Assembly: GCA_043808235.1 (NCBI GenBank)
Contig: JAZDFC010000092.1
Location: forward strand, 1-64,000
Length of the DNA: 64,000 nucleotides
From: JAZDFC01 sp043808235
GTDB taxonomy: Bacteria > Bacteroidota > Ignavibacteria > Ignavibacteriales > Melioribacteraceae
Direction: 5' to 3'
In this document: positions 16,185 through 24,291 of the stretch, in pieces
Numbering within the stretch: position 1 is the first letter of the stretch
Layout of the letters: the number at the start of each line of letters is the position of its first letter
Translations under genes and position numbers: made by a program
Notes under the pieces: model-generated
Told to the model about the DNA's origin: nothing
Seen by the model: only the letters and a program-made list of their open reading frames with translations
Database searches by the model: none

Positions 16185-18269
16185 CTATTTAATTAACAAC
16201 ATTTTCTTCACATCAACAAAATCATAAGCTTCAATTCTGAAGAAGTAAACACCCGAAGCGAAATTCGCTGCATCAAAAGTAACTTCGTAATTACCCGGAT
16301 TCTGAGTTTCATTTACAAGCGTTTTTACTTCTCTTCCGAGCACATCATAAACTTTTAACGTGACATGTTGTAGAGACGCCATATATGGCGTCTCTACGCC
16401 CGGGATGGAATATTGTATTGTTGTACTCGGATTAAACGGATTGGGATAGTTTTGATGTAGCATGAATGTAACCGGAATTTCGGAAGATTCTCGGACAGAT
16501 GTTATATTCGTTGGGTATGATGTAATATAACTTACAGATTTACTTGTGAATAATCCCGGAACAGAAAGCTCCACTGTTACTTCATCCGTTAAAGTATCGC
16601 CGTTAACCGGTATCGAATAATTTAGTAACAGAGTCGTAAATTCAAACGGCTGAAGCTCACTTGTTGTAGTTTGAGTTTCTGCTACCCAGCCAAGAACAGA
16701 TGTAATTCCCACATTAAATGTTTTTGCCGCCATACTTTGATTTTGAATTATAAGTTCAAATGTTCCGGAGCTTCCTGCCGAATCCGTAACAGTTGTTTCT
16801 GAAATATATCCATCTGTTATGGAAACATCCGAAGGATACATTTCAGGAGGCCAATTTTGACTAAAGCCGCCGGCAGGGGGAATTATATTATCAGAAAAAA
16901 TTTTGATTTTATAATTGAGTCCTCCAGTAAAATCCTCTATATCCTGCCGACCTGAAAAATCCACAGTGCCGCCCGGAGGGGTTTGGATAATTAATAATTC
17001 ATCAACATAAATGAATCCGAATCCGGGATTATCGGAGAACTTTATATAATTTCCCATAATCTTCAAAGTATCTGCACTAATTTTTACGGAGTCTCCTTCA
17101 ACAATAATACTATCAGCGGCAATCGTTATATTATTAAAGTAGACTTCTTTATCAAGCTTTGAAATTGAATTATTCAATTGTGTTAATTCTGGTTTATACG
17201 GAATAGTAGTCTTTTTTCCTGAGGAACCTGCGCTAACTTTTCCCATAATGGTAGAACTTTTTGCAGATATTTTTACCTTTCCATCCTTTGCGTATTCTGA
17301 ATATGATGCACTACCCGCTGTAATTTGTGAATTTTTGGAGGCAAAAAGACTATTACCGGCATTTATCCAAACATTTCCTGCATCAGAATTTTCACAATCT
17401 CCCGCTTTTACGGTCCCATCAATCCATACATTATTTTTACTGGTTATAGTAAAGTTTCCTCCATGCCCATATTCACTATTTCCAGATTCAACTGTTCCGG
17501 TTATTTCAACATTATTTGCTTTAATATAAACATCACCTCCATTATTCGGGGAGCTGGCTGCTGTTCCAGCGAGTACTACATTATTTTCACACTGTACACC
17601 AAAATGATCGCCCGTCTTCATATTTCCGGTTTGGGTATTAGTAAAGCTTCCTGAAGTAATAATTATACTACCTGTGCTTCCGGCTGTCATATTACCTGAA
17701 TTTGTAACGACACTATTTGAATTCATGTGATTGCAGATAATAATAGAGCCGCTAATCGTTCCTTCGGAAGTATTTGAAACTTCACTACAATTTTCCACTC
17801 CAAGGTAAGTTGTGCTTATTGTTCCATTATTGGTAAATGTGGACGTATATTCATTACTGCCTTTTACCTCCAGTTTTTTACCGCTTATTGAACCTTCATT
17901 TACAAACTCAGTAACTCCATCGAGCAATCCAATCGTAGTACTCTCGGTGACTGTCACATTTCCATCCTGTGTATTCTCAAATTTATGCGTTTGTACATTA
18001 ACAGTTTCAACAACAAGTTCTCCTTCATTTCTTATAGATTTAGAGAAGAGATATGTGTTAATGTTAGTATGATGATTACCATATACACATGTAGGAGAAC
18101 CTTTGGGTATAACTACATCGTCATTCTGCGAGGGAATTTTTCCATTGCTCCAGTTTTGCGGATTATCCCAATACTTATCGCCTGCCCCCGTCCAGGTAAC
18201 CGTTTCTTTGGGTGACGAGCTGCCTATAAATAATGATAAGCCAATTATTAAGACAATGATCTTTTTCAT
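16185..18269 (-). CDS. T9SS cargo, surface protein with NW..G.P..DDV head (paralogue B)
   Basis: 694 residues: signal peptide, the head WDNPQNWSNGKIPSQNDDVV, then a Ser/Thr/Asn-rich repetitive region predicted to form a beta-helix (NNGTISTTYLGV, GNWIN-like AGNVWINAGNSL, KDGKVKISAKSS). It continues with an Ig-like block (SVLGWVAETQTTT) and the T9SS sorting domain (about 610-694, ending VKKMLLIK). It is paralogous to the genes at 12429 and 18422. The last about 20 codons are nearly identical at DNA level to those of the 18422 gene, pointing to recent gene conversion. A 28-bp palindrome lies in the sorting domain. Function presumably adhesive or structural, by inference. Confidence 0.85.
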   Translation of the reverse strand: MKKIIVLIIGLSLFIGSSSPKETVTWTGAGDKYWDNPQNWSNGKIPSQNDDVVIPKGSPTCVYGNHHTNINTYLFSKSIRNEGELVVETVNVQTHKFENTQDGNVTVTESTTIGLLDGVTEFVNEGSISGKKLEVKGSNEYTSTFTNNGTISTTYLGVENCSEVSNTSEGTISGSIIICNHMNSNSVVTNSGNMTAGSTGSIIITSGSFTNTQTGNMKTGDHFGVQCENNVVLAGTAASSPNNGGDVYIKANNVEITGTVESGNSEYGHGGNFTITSKNNVWIDGTVKAGDCENSDAGNVWINAGNSLFASKNSQITAGSASYSEYAKDGKVKISAKSSTIMGKVSAGSSGKKTTIPYKPELTQLNNSISKLDKEVYFNNITIAADSIIVEGDSVKISADTLKIMGNYIKFSDNPGFGFIYVDELLIIQTPPGGTVDFSGRQDIEDFTGGLNYKIKIFSDNIIPPAGGFSQNWPPEMYPSDVSITDGYISETTVTDSAGSSGTFELIIQNQSMAAKTFNVGITSVLGWVAETQTTTSELQPFEFTTLLLNYSIPVNGDTLTDEVTVELSVPGLFTSKSVSYITSYPTNITSVRESSEIPVTFMLHQNYPNPFNPSTTIQYSIPGVETPYMASLQHVTLKVYDVLGREVKTLVNETQNPGNYEVTFDAANFASGVYFFRIEAYDFVDVKKMLLIK
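16370..16397. repeat. 28-bp coding palindrome, copy 3 (centre CGCCATATATGGCG)
   Basis: Identical to copy 2 and in the same codon phase (VETPYMASL), inside the sorting domain of the gene at 16185. Flanks ATCCCGGGC and AACATGT in gene order. Confidence 0.95.
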
Positions 18270-18318
18270 AACTACCTCTGCTTGTTAAGTTATCACTTCC
18301 GCAATAAGGTTATGAAGA

Positions 18319-18364
18319 TGGAGAATTGAAGCGCCACAAAGATAAGGATTATTTCAATTCTCCA
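18319..18364. repeat. 12-bp inverted repeat downstream of the 18422 gene
   Basis: Arms TGGAGAATTGAA (18319-18330) and TTCAATTCTCCA (18353-18364), perfect. It sits between the stop at 18422 and the start of the next gene at 18269. There is no T-run on the minus strand, so whether it ends transcription is unclear. Confidence 0.65.
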
Positions 18365-18421
18365 TTACATTAAAGATTTTAAAATTGTTTCATTTATAGC
18401 CCGGTTCAAAAATGGAACTGG

Positions 18422-20338
18422 TTACTTCATTAACAACATTTTCTTCACATCAACAAAATCATAAGCTTCAATTCTGTAGAAGTATACACCCGAAGAAAAA
18501 CAGGACGCATTAAAAGTAACTTCATAGTTACCCGGTGATTGCATTTCGTTTACGAGTGTTCTTACTTCTCTTCCAAGCACATCATAAATTTTTAACGTTA
18601 CATGTTGTAAAGACGGGGCACCCGTCAATTGCCGGGCAAGTTGCCCCGTCTCTACGCCCGGGATGGAATATTTTATTGTTGTTGTTGGATTAAACGGATT
18701 AGGGTAATTTTGAAAAAGCTCAAAATCCGTCGGCATTTGTGATGATGAATTTGCATCAATTCCTGTTGGTGGAGAAGGAATACCTGTGGAAGTAATTGTT
18801 GTGGTTATTGATTTTGAAAATCCGCCGATGGAAGCAGTAATATCAATAATATCAGCACTGCCTTGTTCTGCATTTTCCGGAATTACAAAATCTATTTTAA
18901 GTGTATCGGATTCAAAAAAGGACAGGGATTTAGTATTTCCGGTTGAAGCATTAAGCCAGCCTTTTTGAGATGTTATCGTGTAATTGATAGCCTTATCAGA
19001 AAGACAGTGATTTTTAAGTATGACTGAAAGAATTCCGCTTCCGCCGGCATTTGAATACACCGGATTTGCAGTTACTATCAAATCGACGATTCCTGCGTCG
19101 GCGGGAAATATTTCAGGCGCTAAATCAAAAATAAAATTTAATCCTTCTACCGGTGGAATAACATTATTACTGTGAATGATAGATTTAAATCCAACTCCGC
19201 CGCTTATACCTCCCTGTGTGTGAACACCCGATAAATCCACAATACCGTTGGCTGAGGTATTAAAATCAATTTCCTTTTCCATATAAATTGTTGCATAGTC
19301 CGTGAAATCCGAAAACATGATATGATTTCCAATTAGTTTTAGCGTATCGGCTAACATAAAACCTGTCTCGTTGGGTCTAAAAATTATTGAATCGGCAACA
19401 ATAATAATATTCCCCAGAGTATTTTGATTTGCAGAAGAATTATTAGCTCTCCTACCCGGGCTATCGCCGCTACTAATCGATCCTTCGTTATCAATAACCT
19501 TGGCGGAAGCTTTAACAAAGCCGGTTCCTAAAGCACCGCTTCCTGCCTGAATGGATGCACTGTTAAGGATATATGACGAATTAATAGTTACATTCCCTGC
19601 ACATCCTTCGGATGAGTTACCGCTGTTTATATTTCCATAATTGTGAACTGTATTTGCTGAATTAATGAAAACCGATCCCCCATCCTCACCGGAACCGGTA
19701 CTTTCGCGTCCTGAAATTGATGAGTTGATTCCGAATGTGCATGTGCCCGGTTCCACATTTTCGGGAGGGGAATCGGATCCATTCGGAGAATAGCAATTCA
19801 TATATACTGTGTTTCCCTGAACTGATGCCGATTCATTGTTATCAATTTGACTGACGTTACAAAATACCGTGTTTGCGTTTATCGAGCCCGAATTCGTCAA
19901 AGGGAAAAAACAACTGTTTGAACTTTGTGAAACTGCAAAGATCGCATTGTCACCGCTAACGCTTCCCATATTTATAAAACCGCTTGTAAGAGGATTATAA
20001 CCACTGCCGTCACCATTTTGTGTAATAAAAAAGTTGCTGGTAACGGATATTATTCCCGCATTAATAACTACTCCGGTAGATAAACTTGTTTGATTAATCT
20101 GTAACATACCCTGATTGGTAAGTGAACCCACAGCAATAGAACCGTCCGGGACATGACAAAGAGGCGAGCCGCCCGGGATAAAAACCCCATCTTTTGCACC
20201 CGGGACTCCGGCCGGATCCCAATTATTTGCATCTCCCCAACTCGAACCGTGGCTGCCGGTCCAGGTTTTTTGAACTTGAGACATCGTGTTGGACGCTAAA
20301 AGAATAACAAACATTAAACAATAAATAATCGTTTTCAT
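18422..20338 (-). CDS. T9SS cargo, surface protein with NW..G.P..DDV head (paralogue C)
   Basis: 638 residues: signal peptide to TMSQ, head WGDANNWDPAGVPGAKDGVF, a low-complexity Asn/Ser/Gly-rich repeat region (NSGSINANTVF, NYGNINSGNSSEGCAGNVT), an Ig-like block (TSQKGWLNAST) and the T9SS sorting domain (about 545-638, ending VKKMLLMK). Closest relative is the gene at 16185. The sorting domain is longer than usual because the palindrome inside it carries an extra 21-bp centre, giving GQLARQLTGAPSL. Likely a cell-surface protein; no enzyme motif seen. Confidence 0.85.
   Translation of the reverse strand: MKTIIYCLMFVILLASNTMSQVQKTWTGSHGSSWGDANNWDPAGVPGAKDGVFIPGGSPLCHVPDGSIAVGSLTNQGMLQINQTSLSTGVVINAGIISVTSNFFITQNGDGSGYNPLTSGFINMGSVSGDNAIFAVSQSSNSCFFPLTNSGSINANTVFCNVSQIDNNESASVQGNTVYMNCYSPNGSDSPPENVEPGTCTFGINSSISGRESTGSGEDGGSVFINSANTVHNYGNINSGNSSEGCAGNVTINSSYILNSASIQAGSGALGTGFVKASAKVIDNEGSISSGDSPGRRANNSSANQNTLGNIIIVADSIIFRPNETGFMLADTLKLIGNHIMFSDFTDYATIYMEKEIDFNTSANGIVDLSGVHTQGGISGGVGFKSIIHSNNVIPPVEGLNFIFDLAPEIFPADAGIVDLIVTANPVYSNAGGSGILSVILKNHCLSDKAINYTITSQKGWLNASTGNTKSLSFFESDTLKIDFVIPENAEQGSADIIDITASIGGFSKSITTTITSTGIPSPPTGIDANSSSQMPTDFELFQNYPNPFNPTTTIKYSIPGVETGQLARQLTGAPSLQHVTLKIYDVLGREVRTLVNEMQSPGNYEVTFNASCFSSGVYFYRIEAYDFVDVKKMLLMK
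18607..18655. repeat. 49-bp coding palindrome: 28-bp element split by a 21-bp insert, copy 4
   Basis: GTAAAGACGGGGCA (18607-18620) and TGCCCCGTCTCTAC (18642-18655) are the two halves of the 28-bp element; one G/A difference breaks perfect symmetry. Between them, at the exact centre, are 21 bp (18621-18641, starting CCCGTCAA and ending GGGCAAGT, with TTGCCGGGCAA inside). The whole is translated in frame. Confidence 0.93.
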
Positions 20339-20406
20339 GATAGCCCCGTTTATTTTTTTAATCTAAAAATCACTTTCATCATAAAAGAAAATTTTTTTTA
20401 TGCTGT

Positions 20407-23400
20407 TTATTTTAGCAGCATTAATTTTTTCGCTTCGCGATAATGCTGTGTTTCCAACCTGCAGATGTATAACCCGCTTGCTAAGCCTGTTGCGTTGAAT
20501 TTAACTTGGTATGTACCAGGATTTTGAATTTCGTTCACAAGTGTTACCATTTCTCTTCCAAGCATATCATACACCTTTAACGTGACATGTTGTAGAGACG
20601 CCATATATGGCGTCTTTACGCCCGGGATGGAATATTTTATTGTTGTGGTCGGATTAAACGGGTTGGGATAGTTTTGATACAATTTAAATTCATTCGGCAG
20701 AACCGGATTATCTTCTACATCGGTAAGATCGGCTAAAATAACCTGGGTAAAATTGGAATAAGTTATCGGCGCGTATCCTTCAATAGTTATTGTGTTTCCG
20801 TCATCCACAGCATTTAATCCCATTTTATCAACTATGATTGTATCTACTCCTTTACCGCTTCCGCCGCCATCAATAAATCTTGGAACATCAAGTGGCTTCA
20901 CTGTAATTTTATCATTTTCCGCTCCGCCGTAAAAATATTCGAATTGCCCGTCGAGGATTATCGTCCAGCCAGTTTCATCAACAACTTGCGGAACTCCGTA
21001 CAAATCAAGATTGATTGTGTGGTCGAGATCATCCCCACTAAAGTTCAATGTATCGATACCGCCCTCATCAAAAATAGAATCCGGGACTGCATTATTAAAC
21101 AGAAGAGGCAGATTATCTTTAGAAAGATTCCCGGAAGTGTTTACCGGAAGTTTGTTGAGACAATCATTCCCCAAACCGGTAAATACGTAATCGTTATATC
21201 CAAAGTAGATAGTATTATTGCCGTTACCCGCATTTAAATAACAGTGCGATTCATTGTTGCCGTATAATATATCATCCCCAGTATAGGTTGTAACATAAGT
21301 GCCGAGTCTGCTTGCAATTACTTGTGTGTTTTCGAATTCGCAATCAACAAGAATATTGTAAACCGGATCATGTTCAATTGTTGTTGGCTCGTCTTCTTTA
21401 CTCGCCAATATATTCGGAAAATGTTCTGTGCTAATCCCGGAAAGATCAATCAATGTTATGTTTTCAAAAGTTATGTCTGAGTTTCTTTCTATTGCCGGGG
21501 TCGTTAAAAATTTTCCCTTGAATTTCTTTGGTGAATGCCGATCAGATCGTACTATTACTCCTTCGACCGAACCAGATGGAATCTTTTTGCCATTTTGATC
21601 GGTTACTGTGTGTCCATCGACCGTAATATATCCTTCCGAATTGGCGCCAACAACCACAGGAAGACCGAATGATGTTGTCACTGTTAATACACCATGATCC
21701 ATGGTAACTGATACAATAGTTTGATTTGAAATTTTTAATTTTTTCACCCCTGGACTTTTTTGTGAAGCGCCGGCAACAATTTGACCTGTTGGATTTTGAT
21801 TATCATATTGAATGGCTGCATTTGATGTTTGAGTTTGTCTATATGCTTTGATATTGTAAAAAGGATTCTCATCTACAAAAGTTGCACCTGCCGCAAACTC
21901 GTTTGTTTCGGGCAGATAAACAAATGAGAGAACTTGATTTTGAATAACTAGTAAAATCAGTCCGTCAACCATTGCCATTAGTTTTCCCTCCGTTTCCGAT
22001 CCTGCTTCGGTATTTGAAATTAGTTGTTTTTTAAGAAGTGTTGGCGGATTTGCATTAGCATTATACGATGATAGATATGTTGAGCCGCCTTCGGTCGAAA
22101 GTGCAATCAGATAATCGCCGTCATAACCAAGCCCTACTGCCGTACCGCTAATCGGGATTGTGTTTACAAGAGTAGGATTCGTAAGTGTTTCAATAAAATA
22201 GGTTGAAATCCCGTTCCCGTGTGCAACGGAAATATTATTTATTTTCACCGGTGAAACAGCGAATGCCTGCGCGCCCAATTCAACTTGAGCCAGCGGCTTG
22301 CGGGGCCATTGAGCGCCGGGAGCCACATCTTCGGTTCGCGAAAATATTTCGAGATTTTGTCCGCCAACAGCATAACATGCCGCGCTGCTGAATGTCATAT
22401 CGATAAAATTAGCCGTCGCCGTTGCAATTGATTGGTAATGCCCTACTTCGTTTGTCAAATCAATCAAATCAAATATTTTAATTTCTTTTGTATCATTTGC
22501 GATGAAGCATTGTCCCTCGTAAATAAAAACTTTTTGAGCGCCGGCAACATTTCCAGTACTAACAAGCGTCATATCTTCGGGATCGGTAAAGCTGTACGAA
22601 AAAATATCACCGAGGTCGTCAATAACAACCATGCTGTGATTATTTATATCGTGGTCGACTGTAACACGCGGGCATAATAATTCACCGGATAAAACAATAT
22701 TCGCAAGATTTGAAACATCGATAGTTCCGAACTTGCCGTCGGAGGTAAAGTAAATTTTATTGTTCGAAACTCCCCAAATTTCGAAATCAATCAGATTGAA
22801 TGTTCCCTTACCAATTATTTGCGGATCGACGCCGGGCACGCCGCCGGTTGGAGTAATATCGATTACTATTACTTCGCCCCAATTTCTTGCGTACAATTTA
22901 TTTCCTTTAATTATCATTTTATCGAAATCCTGGAGCGCTCGAAATCTTTCCAAATAGATAGTTGCCGGATCGGTGCGAAGTAGAACTTTTAAACCATCGT
23001 TGCTTACATCACTCTTACAACCGGCATAAATAAAACCATTATCGAATCCCACGCATGTGATATTTTCGATGGCGATAGAAGCCGATTCAACCGGATTCGA
23101 TTTGTTTGTTGTGTTGATGGTAACAAGTTTATCCGTTCCGTTAAAATCTCCTGCAACATAAATTACATTATCATCAACTGCAAAATCATATATCGAAGCA
23201 TTGCCGGGGTTGTATGTGCCAACAGGTCCGTTTGAGTTTGGTCCGCCCGTCCAATCAAAAATAAAAATCTTTTTTGCATCGAGGAAATCGCCGAGTTCTG
23301 CAACGTATAAATAACCATTTTTCAACACGATGCGGAAAATTCCATTAATGCCGGAAAGCGCTGCGTACTGGAAGTTTTCAACATCCGCTTTCGATCCGGG

Positions 23401-23754
23401 TACAAATGTAGAAATGGTTGTTTTGTTTGTTTCTGGCCAAACAAAATAACTGCAGACAACTCTGCCATTCTCGTAAGTAATACTTCTTGCCTCGCCGAGA
23501 ATTTGAGTTGATGAATTGATCTCGACAGGATAGCTTAATACAGCATTATGAACGAGATTGGATTGGGAAATAAAAATATTGCCCGCTCCGTCATCAGCGG
23601 CTGTGTTTATCCACCCGCCTATACCGTGGATTTCAATAATTTCTTCCGGCAGTTCGTCAATCGTTCCGCAAATGGAATTGTTGTTTGTGGTTTTCTGTGC
23701 AAAAAGACTGGAACACAATAATATCAGTACAAAAAGGTAAAAATTCGTTTTCAT
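20407..23754 (-). CDS. Giant T9SS cargo, SICGTIDELP-type paralogue 1
   Basis: 1115 residues, one of three paralogues (others at 40094 and 42473) that begin with a signal peptide and SICG(T/S)IDE(L/V)P. Residues about 40-650 contain repeated beta-propeller-like units (GFDNGFIYAGCKS, LVSTGNVAGAQKVFIYEGQC). Residues about 690-1020 hold a segment with calcium-binding-like repeats (GDDILYGNNESHCYLNAGNG, FTGLGNDCLNKLP, EGYAPITYSNFTQVI). The T9SS sorting domain is at the end (about 1030-1115, AKKLMLLK). Expected to be displayed or released at the cell surface. Ligand unknown. The palindrome in its sorting domain has one mismatch, changing E to K (VKTPYMASL). Confidence 0.82.
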   Translation of the reverse strand: MKTNFYLFVLILLCSSLFAQKTTNNNSICGTIDELPEEIIEIHGIGGWINTAADDGAGNIFISQSNLVHNAVLSYPVEINSSTQILGEARSITYENGRVVCSYFVWPETNKTTISTFVPGSKADVENFQYAALSGINGIFRIVLKNGYLYVAELGDFLDAKKIFIFDWTGGPNSNGPVGTYNPGNASIYDFAVDDNVIYVAGDFNGTDKLVTINTTNKSNPVESASIAIENITCVGFDNGFIYAGCKSDVSNDGLKVLLRTDPATIYLERFRALQDFDKMIIKGNKLYARNWGEVIVIDITPTGGVPGVDPQIIGKGTFNLIDFEIWGVSNNKIYFTSDGKFGTIDVSNLANIVLSGELLCPRVTVDHDINNHSMVVIDDLGDIFSYSFTDPEDMTLVSTGNVAGAQKVFIYEGQCFIANDTKEIKIFDLIDLTNEVGHYQSIATATANFIDMTFSSAACYAVGGQNLEIFSRTEDVAPGAQWPRKPLAQVELGAQAFAVSPVKINNISVAHGNGISTYFIETLTNPTLVNTIPISGTAVGLGYDGDYLIALSTEGGSTYLSSYNANANPPTLLKKQLISNTEAGSETEGKLMAMVDGLILLVIQNQVLSFVYLPETNEFAAGATFVDENPFYNIKAYRQTQTSNAAIQYDNQNPTGQIVAGASQKSPGVKKLKISNQTIVSVTMDHGVLTVTTSFGLPVVVGANSEGYITVDGHTVTDQNGKKIPSGSVEGVIVRSDRHSPKKFKGKFLTTPAIERNSDITFENITLIDLSGISTEHFPNILASKEDEPTTIEHDPVYNILVDCEFENTQVIASRLGTYVTTYTGDDILYGNNESHCYLNAGNGNNTIYFGYNDYVFTGLGNDCLNKLPVNTSGNLSKDNLPLLFNNAVPDSIFDEGGIDTLNFSGDDLDHTINLDLYGVPQVVDETGWTIILDGQFEYFYGGAENDKITVKPLDVPRFIDGGGSGKGVDTIIVDKMGLNAVDDGNTITIEGYAPITYSNFTQVILADLTDVEDNPVLPNEFKLYQNYPNPFNPTTTIKYSIPGVKTPYMASLQHVTLKVYDMLGREMVTLVNEIQNPGTYQVKFNATGLASGLYICRLETQHYREAKKLMLLK
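20592..20619. repeat. 28-bp coding palindrome, copy 5 (one mismatch)
   Basis: Same as copies 2 and 3 except the right arm reads CGTCTTTAC instead of CGTCTCTAC. It lies in the sorting domain of the gene at 20407 and is read as VKTPYMASL. Confidence 0.93.
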
Positions 23755-24291
23755 GTTTCCTCCATCATTTTGATTTTAGAGTTATTTTAATGACGTTATA
23801 TTTTCCACCGTGTAAATTCATCGCTAAATTAAACAAAATTTCTACTGCCAAGATAAATTCCAGGAAAAGTTTTCTCCACTCAGAATGCGACATAAGCTAA
23901 CTCAAATGCGACAAACGGAATTGTGGAGCTGTTTTTGTAATTTTTACTGCGTTATCTTCGTTTAAGATCGGAGGTTGCAGGGTTAACTTCTATTTAGGGC
24001 TGTTGCAAATTTTATTTGAGCATCTTCGACATGGTGGCCTTAGTGCATCCATAGTGAACTTTGTGGTTAAGCTATTAGAGCGGCATGTTTTTTAACCACA
24101 AGGGACACAAAGAAAGCACAAAGATCACAAGAAAATACATATTGCCTTCATAGTGAGAATTGTGGTTAGCTCATTTAAAATATTTGATTAAATTAACTCT
24201 ATGGGATTTGACTTTTTCTTAGTCGTTATGGTTGATAAATAATCGGTGTATAATTTTTTATAATAGATATATAATCAACATCGGAACGGAC
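23755..24291. other. Divergent intergenic region with a degenerate dispersed repeat
   Basis: A 537-bp gap between two divergent genes, which must hold both promoters. Positions 24050-24170 contain an imperfect repeat: CATAGTGAACTTTGTGGTTAA at 24050-24070 (21 bases, related copy CATAGTGAGAATTGTGGTTA at 24149). The inverted motif TTAACCACA lies at 24092, followed by GACACAAAGAAAGCACAAAG. Such CACAAAG/CTTTGTG arrays recur as non-coding repeats in Bacteroidota genomes, to my recollection. No ORF or RNA gene recognised. Confidence 0.55.
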
